64,000 nt of DNA from Acinetobacter sp. ANC 4470. GTDB taxonomy: Bacteria > Pseudomonadota > Gammaproteobacteria > Pseudomonadales > Moraxellaceae. Location of the stretch: positions 1 through 64,000 of the forward strand of contig NZ_NEGC01000008.1 of the NCBI RefSeq assembly GCF_002135335.1, in the 5' to 3' direction. How positions within the stretch are numbered: position 1 is the first letter of the stretch; the number at the start of each line of letters is the position of its first letter. The notes under the pieces were generated by a model. That model worked only from the letters and a program-made list of their open reading frames with translations. It was not told the origin of the DNA and did no database searches. A program made the position numbers and the translations under genes. Of this stretch, positions 18,452-25,640 are shown in pieces.

Positions 18452-19051
18452 TTATGCACTTGCTTGTAACTTCTTCACTACATTACCCAAACATTTACCC
18501 TGCTCAACACAGAGGGTTTTTTCATCTTGGCTTAAACCCAAGTCATGACGTGGGCCACTGACATGGCTTGCGCCATACGGCGTACCGCCAGATTTAGTAT
18601 TGGATAAAGCAGGATTGGCATTGGCTAAACCCATAATCATCATGCCATGATGAAATAGCGGTGGAAGCATGGTCAATAAGGTGCTTTCCTGCCCACCATG
18701 CATAGAACCCGATGAGGTAAATACACAAGCAGGTTTATGATGCAATGCCCCATTTAACCAAAGACTGGTGGTCTGATCCCAAAAATACTTCATTTCACTG
18801 GCCATATTGCCAAACCGCGTCGGCGAACCTAAAGCCAAGCCTGAACAATGCGCCAAATCATCCAAAGTACAATAAATATCACCATCCGCAGGAATACTCG
18901 GTTCTACCTCTTGCACCACAGTCGATAAATTTGGCACAGTCCGAATTTTTACCGCCATACCTGTCGCTTCAACGCCATTGGCAATTAAATGTGCCATGTC
19001 TTTCGTTGAACCATATTTGCTGTAATATAAAACAAGGATGTAAGGCTGCAT
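18452..19051 (-). CDS. wrbA: WrbA-type NAD(P)H:quinone oxidoreductase
   Basis: FMN flavoprotein that reduces quinones by two electrons, protecting against redox cycling. It has the flavodoxin phosphate loop YYSKYGSTKDMA (about 9-20), the LALGSPTRFGNMASEMKYFWD block (about 72-92) and the FTSSGSMHGGQESTLL block (about 111-126) that define WrbA. The C-terminal GASHVSGPRHDLGLSQDE segment is also typical. Length is 199 aa, the usual size. It is a single gene, divergent from yihY. Confidence 0.87.
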   Translation of the reverse strand: MQPYILVLYYSKYGSTKDMAHLIANGVEATGMAVKIRTVPNLSTVVQEVEPSIPADGDIYCTLDDLAHCSGLALGSPTRFGNMASEMKYFWDQTTSLWLNGALHHKPACVFTSSGSMHGGQESTLLTMLPPLFHHGMMIMGLANANPALSNTKSGGTPYGASHVSGPRHDLGLSQDEKTLCVEQGKCLGNVVKKLQASA

Positions 19052-19164
19052 AATTTTGATAAACGAAGCTAAAAAAGAAAACTATACGGTATTTTTCCCA
19101 TTTTTTGGTTAAGCTTAGTCATGAAAATTCATAAAGATGATTAAAAAATTGAGACTTTATACTT

Positions 19165-20412
19165 ATGTTAGAAAAGTATTTAAAAAAACTCCACTTTTAT
19201 GACAAGACATGGTTTCAGTTTGTTTTATTTGTCATACGACGTTTTGAAGCAGATCGTTGCCGTGAACAAGCAGGGTCTTTAACCTATACCACCCTCTTTG
19301 CTGTCGTGCCCATGCTGACTGTTTTTTTGGTCATCATTTCTTCCATTAAAGCACTTGAGCCAGCCAGACAACAATTACAACAACTGATTTATAGTAATTT
19401 CTTACCCAAAACCACCATTGCTTTTGACAAGGCTTTTAATGCCTTTACTGAAAAATCCAGCAATCTGACGGTCATTGGTATTTTATTTCTGTTTGTTACC
19501 ACAGTGATGATGTTGACCAGTATCGAAACGGTGTTTAACCGTATTTGGCGTGTTCGAGAAACGCGTGGTGGTATTATTGGCTTCATGCGTTATTGGACCA
19601 TTATTTCACTTGGGCCAATTTTACTCGGCAGTGCATTTGTAATTTCATCTGCCGTAGCATCGCTCAATGTACTCAGCAACAATTTTGCCGGTTATGAGGT
19701 CAATGGTGCATTAATCTTTTGGTGTCTTTCTTTTGCACTGACCATATTGGGTTTTTTCATTTTAAATTGGACCATTCCAAACCGTAGCGTTCCGATTAAA
19801 GCTGCGTTCATTGCAGGTACTTTTAGTGCGGTGGTGTTTGAATTATTAAAGCATCTATTCGGCTTTGCCATGTCCCATTTCACCAGTTATGAAATTATTT
19901 ATGGTGCATTTGCCGCAGTTCCTATTTTCCTGTTATGGATTTTTTTATCATGGAATATCGTGTTATTGGGTGTCGAAATTAGTTATGCCCTCACGGCTTT
20001 TTATTCAGGCAAAGAACAAAAACGCCATCCTGTGATTATGCTTTTGGACTTGCTAGAACTGTTTTATAAAAAGCAACAAGTGGGTGAGAGTGTATCCGAT
20101 GAAGAAGCGCTGGAAGTCTTAGGACGTGAGGAAATTGGACGCTGGCCTACTTATGTCTTGATGTTAGAACAACAGAACTTGGTCAAACGTACCGATAATA
20201 ATGAATTTGTTCTGGTACGTAATTTAACACAAGTGGATTTCTGGAGTTTCTATACACAGTTGCCTTATCCATTACCACGGCGTCAAGACGTGGGCAATAT
20301 TCATCCCGATGATGAGTGGATGCAAAAACTGGGACCTGCACTGATTGAAGCCGATGATTATCTTTCAGCAAAATTGGCGATTCCACTGTCTAAAATTTTG
20401 GAAGAAAAATAA
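19165..20412 (+). CDS. yihY: YihY/BrkB-family inner-membrane protein
   Basis: Inner-membrane protein of 415 residues with six predicted helices between about 35 and 280. The family signatures DRCREQAGSLTYTTLFAVVPMLTVFL, NRIWRVRE and WIFLSWNIVLLGVEISYAL are present. The family was once called ribonuclease BN by mistake and has no proven activity. A cytoplasmic C-terminal tail of about 130 residues looks like a winged-helix fold (EEALEVLGREEIGRWPTYVLMLEQQNLVKR). It is a single gene. Confidence 0.88.
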   Translation: MLEKYLKKLHFYDKTWFQFVLFVIRRFEADRCREQAGSLTYTTLFAVVPMLTVFLVIISSIKALEPARQQLQQLIYSNFLPKTTIAFDKAFNAFTEKSSNLTVIGILFLFVTTVMMLTSIETVFNRIWRVRETRGGIIGFMRYWTIISLGPILLGSAFVISSAVASLNVLSNNFAGYEVNGALIFWCLSFALTILGFFILNWTIPNRSVPIKAAFIAGTFSAVVFELLKHLFGFAMSHFTSYEIIYGAFAAVPIFLLWIFLSWNIVLLGVEISYALTAFYSGKEQKRHPVIMLLDLLELFYKKQQVGESVSDEEALEVLGREEIGRWPTYVLMLEQQNLVKRTDNNEFVLVRNLTQVDFWSFYTQLPYPLPRRQDVGNIHPDDEWMQKLGPALIEADDYLSAKLAIPLSKILEEK

Positions 20413-20454
20413 GGCGAAATTATCTTGTTGATGGATTAAGCAAAAATATCTCAT

Positions 20455-20533
20455 GCAATCATGATGACGATCGCTATCTTCCCTCAAAATAGAGCAAGGG
20501 CTATATGGGATAAAAGATAGTCATCATGATTGC
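20455..20533. repeat. Long inverted repeat between convergent genes
   Basis: GCAATCATGATGAC at 20455-20468 is repeated inverted at 20520-20533, and CTATCTT on the left also pairs with AAGATAG on the right. The right arm overlaps the 3' end of the yddG-like gene. It may act as a bidirectional terminator or mRNA 3' stabiliser. Confidence 0.55.
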
Positions 20534-21414
20534 GTTTCTGAGGTGCTTTTCCAACAAATGATTGCGCCCAAAGTCACGAAAAGCGTTCCGATCCAAAAGC
20601 TCATTTGTGGTCGTGCATCCAAAATCAGCATCGATATTAAAGAGGATAAAACTGGAATAAAGTAAGTGGCAAGAATGAGCAGCTTAATATTACCAAACTG
20701 CAAACTTTGATTCCAATTACTATAAGCAATCCCCACCAAACCACCTGTAACAGCAATGGCTAACCACATATTAAATTGTGGAAAAATAAAAGGCTCATTG
20801 AGTGTAAAATGAATTCCCCACAAAGCCAGCGCAGTCACCATAAAAAATAACGGTACAGCATTTTGTCCTTGGGCATATTTTTTAGTGAACACGCTATAAC
20901 ACGGCCACAATAAAGCCCCTAAAAATGCAAAAAAATAGGCGATTGGATTCTGCTGCAAAACATGCATAAATTGAGGTAAATTTAAAATATCTGGATTGAC
21001 CACCAACAAGAGTCCAAAAACAGAAAGTATAAATCCCCAAATAACAGAGCAACGATAATGCAGCTGCTTTGCCAGTATTGAAAATACAATGGTTAATGGC
21101 GGCCACAAATAATTAATCATCGCAATAATGAGCACTTGATCATGATTATGTGACAAGGCAATCGAAAGCAAAAATAAAATTTCATAATTAACAAATAACG
21201 TACCACAGCCCCACAAATAAGCTTTAGACAGCTGTTGAAAACGAGGCAATCCATTTAGCACTAAAATACACAGTGCACTAAAACTATAAATCAGTGCAAT
21301 AGCCGAAATAGGCGTTAAAGATTCGGTAATCAGTTTAACGACAGCCACCAAGCTTGCCCAAATTAAAATAGAAGACAAACCTATTAATGTGGCTAAATTC
21401 ATAGACTTAAACAT
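20524..21414 (-). CDS. yddG: EamA/DMT-family exporter, YddG-like
   Basis: Drug/metabolite transporter with ten predicted membrane helices and two EamA repeats. Sequence landmarks (the LIYSFSALCILVLNGLPR start region, FVNYEILFLLSIALSHNHDQVLIIAMINYLWPPLTIVFS and NWNQSLQFGNIKLLILATYFIPVLSSLISM) are those of YddG, an exporter of aromatic amino acids. Substrate is by family only. I start it at ATG 21414; the frame runs back to 21447. The remains of another EamA gene lie just upstream on the same strand. Confidence 0.8.
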   Translation of the reverse strand: MFKSMNLATLIGLSSILIWASLVAVVKLITESLTPISAIALIYSFSALCILVLNGLPRFQQLSKAYLWGCGTLFVNYEILFLLSIALSHNHDQVLIIAMINYLWPPLTIVFSILAKQLHYRCSVIWGFILSVFGLLLVVNPDILNLPQFMHVLQQNPIAYFFAFLGALLWPCYSVFTKKYAQGQNAVPLFFMVTALALWGIHFTLNEPFIFPQFNMWLAIAVTGGLVGIAYSNWNQSLQFGNIKLLILATYFIPVLSSLISMLILDARPQMSFWIGTLFVTLGAIICWKSTSETQS

Positions 21415-21447
21415 AGTGTAATTTTCTTTTAATCCAATCCTGCACAC

Positions 21448-21840
21448 TCACCACCAATCTCCCATCATCACCAATATTGTCCCAAAAACAAAATTAAGTT
21501 CAATGGTTTTATTTAAGCATAAAACCCCAAAAAGCATAGCCAACATGGAGCAAAAATAAAATACACCTAGATGATTAGCTAACAAATACAACCATAATAT
21601 CAAACGCATAAAGAACATAATTAAGCTATGCAAAACCAAACTGCTAATGGTAATACAACTCTAATAGATTTCTGCTTGCCCCAATATAAAAGCCACGGGA
21701 AATAAAAACACAAAACTACCCAATTGGTAAAACAAGCGTTGGCTGGGTGGGCTTTATTTAACTTGCTTAAGCACAATAAAAATCATAATCATCGCATATT
21801 AGCTAGTAAAGGCATGTCCAAGGATAAATATGACAGAGCG
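21448..21840 (-). pseudogene. Decayed EamA-family transporter remnant
   Basis: Reading one frame of the minus strand through three stop codons gives a recognisable EamA C-terminal half. The order is an FTS-stop-YAM.. helix, LKQVK, stop, SQRLFYQLGSFVFLFPVAF, stop, then LLANHLGVFYF, MLFGVLCLNKTIELNFVFGTILVMMG. The FYQL, NHLGVF and FGVL-LN-TIELNFV-GTILV-MG blocks are characteristic of the second EamA repeat. The N-terminal half is missing. It reads as a dead paralogue or an independent transporter, not the start of yddG. Confidence 0.65.
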
Positions 21841-21984
21841 AACTTTGGTGTGTTATAACCAAAAATGTGAGGGATATCTTTAAATGAATAGTGACAAAGC
21901 CTCAGTATTTATTCATATGTTTCAGCATCGCATGCAATATGCACCCAATCGGTTTCAGAAATTGTATAAGTAAAATTTGCTATC

Positions 21985-23166
21985 ATGCGCACAAGAATTC
22001 ATTTCATTGAGAAAATGATGCAAAAAAAAGACCAAGATATTCCAACCATTATTATTGATGAGCATAACCCTGATCAAAACAAATATGAGCTGTTAAAAGA
22101 AAAACTCAGATATAAACAGGCTTTACGCGAAAATTCAAAAAAAATTGACCATAAACAAGTTCGCTTAAATATTCAGGCAGATGCACTTCCCAGTAAAACT
22201 TTCTTTACCATGAATGCATTAGCAGCAATTATTGCTGGATATGGTTTATTGGCTGATTCTACTGCTGTGGTTATTGGTGCGATGCTCGTTGCCATGATGT
22301 TAGGCCCTATTTCAGGGATCGCATTGGCTTTCATTGATGCGCGCTGGGTCTTATTACGAACATCATTAAGCACCTTATCTTTAGGGGTCATAATGATTTA
22401 TAGCATTGGGATCATCATGGGATTTATTCATTCTGATCTACCCATCACCAATGAAATTCTAGCACGTACAAAACCGACGACCATTGACTTAATGATTGCC
22501 TTGGCGGGTGGTGCAGCAGGTGCTTTTGCTGCTGTTTCTCCTCGTTTATCTGTTGCAGTGGTTGGTGTTGCGGTGGCGACAGCATTAGTTCCTCCTTTAG
22601 TTGCGAGTGGTCTTTTATTGGCACATGGTCAATTTCAAAATTCAGCCAATGCTTTTTTACTGGCCTTTACCAATATGGTTGCCATTCAAGTGAGTTCGTC
22701 TTTAGTTTTATGGATTACTGGTTTTAGACGTGGTTCAGATGAAGAAATAAACAGTATTTGGGAATTCATTAAACGTAATAGTATTAGTTTGATTATCCTG
22801 ATTATTCTAGCAATTTACTTGACCTTCAATCTTCTGCAATCAATTCATAAACAACTCTACGAGACTCAAATCAAGCAACAAATCAGTCAAAATTTAAATG
22901 TAAATAACAATGTGATCGATACCGTTCAATTTGATCCACATGAAAATTTCACTTTGGTCCGCGCCAGTATTCGTGGTGATATAGCTCCAACCTCTGCTGA
23001 AATTGAAAAAATAAATACTCAACTTGCAGCAGATCGAAATGGTCATCCCTCTTATCTACAAATTCGATTTACGCCTGTACAGATTATACAACCGCTCTCA
23101 CTAAATACCGTTCATCTCAATGATCAAGAAGCACAACAACTCAGCATTCGTACAGGAACTGACTAA
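21985..23166 (+). CDS. DUF389 (TIGR00341) membrane protein
   Basis: 393-residue membrane protein of the uncharacterised DUF389 family. A charged N-terminal region of about 65 residues is followed by membrane helices with the family core TMNALAAIIAGYGLLADSTAVVIGAMLVAMMLGPI (about 73-107) and GGAAGAFAAVSPRLSVAVVGVAVATALVPP. A C-terminal soluble domain of about 100 residues follows the last helix. The start is ATG 21985; ATG 22015 is an alternative, since neither has a strong ribosome binding site. Function unknown. Confidence 0.85.
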   Translation: MRTRIHFIEKMMQKKDQDIPTIIIDEHNPDQNKYELLKEKLRYKQALRENSKKIDHKQVRLNIQADALPSKTFFTMNALAAIIAGYGLLADSTAVVIGAMLVAMMLGPISGIALAFIDARWVLLRTSLSTLSLGVIMIYSIGIIMGFIHSDLPITNEILARTKPTTIDLMIALAGGAAGAFAAVSPRLSVAVVGVAVATALVPPLVASGLLLAHGQFQNSANAFLLAFTNMVAIQVSSSLVLWITGFRRGSDEEINSIWEFIKRNSISLIILIILAIYLTFNLLQSIHKQLYETQIKQQISQNLNVNNNVIDTVQFDPHENFTLVRASIRGDIAPTSAEIEKINTQLAADRNGHPSYLQIRFTPVQIIQPLSLNTVHLNDQEAQQLSIRTGTD

Positions 23167-23211
23167 AATATTTAATGATCGCTCAATCCAGCTTTCTCGT
23201 TAAAATTTGCA

Positions 23212-23247
23212 TAAAAAAATAGGCTCGATTCTACAACCAAGCCTATT
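23212..23247 (-). terminator. Rho-independent terminator, probably bidirectional
   Basis: AATAGGCT and AGCCTATT pair. On the minus strand a long T run follows, ending the FAH-family gene; on the plus strand it may end the DUF389 gene. Confidence 0.75.
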
Positions 23248-23277
23248 GCTTATTTTTCACTCAGCTTAAGTTGAAAA

Positions 23278-23916
23278 CTATTTTACAAAAGTTTTCCAAA
23301 CAAAATCTTGTGTTTGACCCTGTAAAGTCATGCTCAGCTGATCACCTGCCTTTAACGCAGCAACACCTGCTGGCGTACCTGTCATCACCACATCACCCGG
23401 CTCTAGGGTAAAAACTTTACTAATATCAACAAGCAAAGTGGCTATATCAAAAATAAGGAAAGAGGTATCTCCTGCCTGACGCAGTTCATCATTGACATGC
23501 AAAGTATAATGTACATTATTCCAGTTTTTAACTTCAGTAACGTCCACCCAATCTGCCAAAATACATGAACCATCAAAAGCTTTGGCACGCTCCCAAGGCT
23601 GACCTTTCTTTTTCAAGTCATCTTGTAAATCACGTAAAGTTAAGTCCAAACCCAAAGTGACTGCACCCACCGCTGCTAAAGCTTTGGCTGGATCCGTTTC
23701 TGCCGTTAAGGTTTTATCAATCCGTAATGTCAATTCACATTCATAATGGCAATTACCCCATACAGGATTCCAACTAATGCCATTCGCTAAACTTGACAGA
23801 CTACTCGGTGGCTTCATAAAGAGCACTGGATAATCAGGAATCGCATTGCCTAACTCTTTAGCATGGTCTGCATAGCTACGACCGACACAGACAATTTTAG
23901 ATGGACGTGTACTCAT
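23278..23916 (-). CDS. Fumarylacetoacetate hydrolase-family protein (YcgM/FAHD1-like)
   Basis: Metal-dependent hydrolase or decarboxylase of 212 residues. Landmarks are KIVCVGRSYADHAKELGN at the start, FMKPPSSL, the ECELTLRIDK metal-ligand segment (about residues 60-69), WERAKAFDGSC and the closing GDVVMTGTPAGVAALKAGD. These fit acylpyruvase/FAHD1-type enzymes that act on acylpyruvates or oxaloacetate. The substrate cannot be set from sequence. A YcxB-like gene lies 39 bases upstream on the same strand. Confidence 0.85.
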   Translation of the reverse strand: MSTRPSKIVCVGRSYADHAKELGNAIPDYPVLFMKPPSSLSSLANGISWNPVWGNCHYECELTLRIDKTLTAETDPAKALAAVGAVTLGLDLTLRDLQDDLKKKGQPWERAKAFDGSCILADWVDVTEVKNWNNVHYTLHVNDELRQAGDTSFLIFDIATLLVDISKVFTLEPGDVVMTGTPAGVAALKAGDQLSMTLQGQTQDFVWKTFVK

Positions 23917-23955
23917 GATCTTCCCTTTTATTTCTCTATGACACTGTTTTAAAAT

Positions 23956-24453
23956 TTATTTTTTAAATGTATTTTCAAATATGGTTTGATCAGTAGCCTG
24001 CTCAAAAGCACGTTTTGGTACGATAACCACCGTGCGATTTTTCAATTCAATCATATAGGTCAACTTACCTATAGCAAAGTTTTGCACTTCATTGTAGTTG
24101 AAAACTTGCTTGCGACCATTGGCATAAATTTCAGCATGATCCTGAAACAATTCGATGCCCTGCTCACTTTTACCAAATTGATATTTTACAAATTGACGTT
24201 TAAACATCATCGGTAGAAACCAGTAACGCATCACCAGTTGCATCACCAGAAAGAATATCCCTAGCGCAACATAGTAGCGTCCAACACTGGTAAAACCGAG
24301 CATAAAGCCCCAAATGATAATCCCGACACTCACCAATGGGGTAATAAAACGTGTAATTTGCTTTTTACCAAAGGTTGCAAGGGCAAAACCATCTTGTGAT
24401 TCTTCTAGGTTTAAAAAATAACGTACCGATACAGCAGGCTTGGTCTCTGACAT
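23956..24453 (-). CDS. YcxB-like membrane protein
   Basis: 165 residues with two membrane helices (about 34-52 and 60-78) followed by a YcxB-like C-terminal domain (IELFQDHAEIYANGRKQVFNYNEVQNF and TYMIELKNRTVVIVPKRAF). The family has no assigned role. Two adjacent ATG codons (24456 and 24453) are possible starts. It may be co-transcribed with the downstream FAH-family gene. Confidence 0.75.
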   Translation of the reverse strand: MSETKPAVSVRYFLNLEESQDGFALATFGKKQITRFITPLVSVGIIIWGFMLGFTSVGRYYVALGIFFLVMQLVMRYWFLPMMFKRQFVKYQFGKSEQGIELFQDHAEIYANGRKQVFNYNEVQNFAIGKLTYMIELKNRTVVIVPKRAFEQATDQTIFENTFKK

Positions 24454-24664
24454 CATTCATCATCAAATTATTACAACAATTGCGCTAGATATTACACCAA
24501 ATTTGTCACGTTCTTCATACTGGATGCAAAGTTTTCAAGGCAGCGTTGTAGACACACTTTGGAATGAATCATGAGATATGCTGGGAAATAGCGAGAAGAT
24601 TATGCTGATTGAAAACAAGGAATCTTGAGATAGCTTAAATTGAATTCTGAGCCATATGACAGAC

Positions 24665-24694
24665 ACAAAAAAACCGCAACATGTGCGATTTTTC
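24665..24694 (-). terminator. Terminator after tRNA-Arg copy 1
   Basis: On the minus strand, AATCGCA, loop CATGT, TGCGGTT, then a T run. It is a near copy of the terminator at 24999-25029. Confidence 0.75.
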
Positions 24695-24708
24695 AGTCTT
24701 GATCAAGT

Positions 24709-24785
24709 TGGTGCGCTCAGAGAGATTCGAACTCCCGACCCCTTAGTTCGTAGCCAAGTGCTCTATCCAGCTGAGCTATGAGCGC
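24709..24785 (-). tRNA. tRNA-Arg (anticodon ACG), copy 1
   Basis: 77 nt with encoded CCA. The acceptor GCGCTCA / TGAGCGC pairs, the D arm reads AGCTCAGCTGGATAGAGC, and the anticodon loop CTACGAA gives ACG, read as ICG after deamination. The T arm is GGGAGTTCGAATCTCTC. It is identical to copies 2 and 3. Confidence 0.97.
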
Positions 24786-25059
24786 GACGTCTTGATGTGC
24801 TGCATTATACGCATTTTTATTTATCTGTTAAGTGCTTTTTAACAAATACCTCACCAAGCGAACAGTTATTGGGCAAAATTCAATTGTTCAGCTATTTTTT
24901 AAACAAAAACCCTATTCAGTATTTATTAAATACGCTATTCGTTGATTGATGCCATTCTCTCCGTCTAAACCTTGTAGAAAGAAACACTAAATTTCAGACA
25001 CAAAAAAACCGCAACATGTGCGGTTTCTTCCAATTTTACATCTCTCGATGTGTTCAAGT
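24786..25059. other. Spacer between tRNA-Arg copies 1 and 2
   Basis: About 274 bases without a gene. It contains the terminator at 24999-25029 near copy 2, and otherwise unremarkable AT-rich sequence that must carry a separate promoter if copy 1 is expressed independently. Confidence 0.5.
24999..25029 (-). terminator. Terminator after tRNA-Arg copy 2
   Basis: AACCGCA / TGCGGTT hairpin with a T run on the minus strand. The flanking bases CAGACACAAAAAAACCGCA are shared with the copy 1 terminator. Confidence 0.78.
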
Positions 25060-25136
25060 TGGTGCGCTCAGAGAGATTCGAACTCCCGACCCCTTAGTTC
25101 GTAGCCAAGTGCTCTATCCAGCTGAGCTATGAGCGC
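25060..25136 (-). tRNA. tRNA-Arg (anticodon ACG), copy 2
   Basis: 77 nt, identical in sequence to copy 1, with encoded CCA and anticodon ACG. It is 53 bases downstream of copy 3 in the direction of transcription. Confidence 0.97.
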
Positions 25137-25189
25137 GTACTTGAGTTGTCTTTCGACGTCGTTACATTTACGTTTACGTTTAACTTGAT

Positions 25190-25266
25190 TGGTGCGCTCA
25201 GAGAGATTCGAACTCCCGACCCCTTAGTTCGTAGCCAAGTGCTCTATCCAGCTGAGCTATGAGCGC
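25190..25266 (-). tRNA. tRNA-Arg (anticodon ACG), copy 3
   Basis: 77 nt, identical to the other two copies. It follows tRNA-Ser by only 15 bases, so these two and copy 2 probably form one transcript. Confidence 0.97.
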
Positions 25267-25281
25267 ATTTCAAGTTATTCG

Positions 25282-25373
25282 TGGCGGTGAGGGAGGGATT
25301 CGAACCCTCGGTGGGCTTTAAGACCCACGCTCCCTTAGCAGGGGAGTACCTTCAGCCACTCGGCCACCTCACC
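25282..25373 (-). tRNA. tRNA-Ser (anticodon GCT)
   Basis: 92 nt class II tRNA with encoded CCA. The acceptor GGTGAGG / CCTCACC pairs and the anticodon stem CTCCC / GGGAG carries loop CTGCTAA, giving anticodon GCT for AGC/AGT codons. A long variable arm (CGTGGGTCTTAAAGCCCACC) is present. It is the first gene of the tRNA cluster. Confidence 0.97.
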
Positions 25374-25640
25374 GTAACGAGCCGCCATAATACAAACTAA
25401 ACCCTACTTCTTCAAGTCACATTTCAAAAAATTCTTGTTTTTTTAATCAATCATCTATTTTTTAATCAATTCAGCCCTTTTTACTGCCCTTTTGCGCAGT
25501 TTTTTAGTCGCGGTGCGTGTGAAATATTTGGCGGCACGGTAAAATCTGATCTGAAAACACAATATTGCAATCATTTACGTGCAGTATCACGCTGCATGAC
25601 TTATGCTAATCCTATCTTCTGACATGAAGCCAAAGACATT

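Noticed and set aside
24805..24815. TTATACGCATT resembling a XerC arm near the tRNA cluster
   Set aside because: Two mismatches and no XerD arm at the required six-base spacing.
24665..25373. Regularly repeated ~77-base units that could suggest a CRISPR-like array
   Set aside because: The units fold as complete tRNA-Arg genes with encoded CCA, and the spacers are irregular in length.
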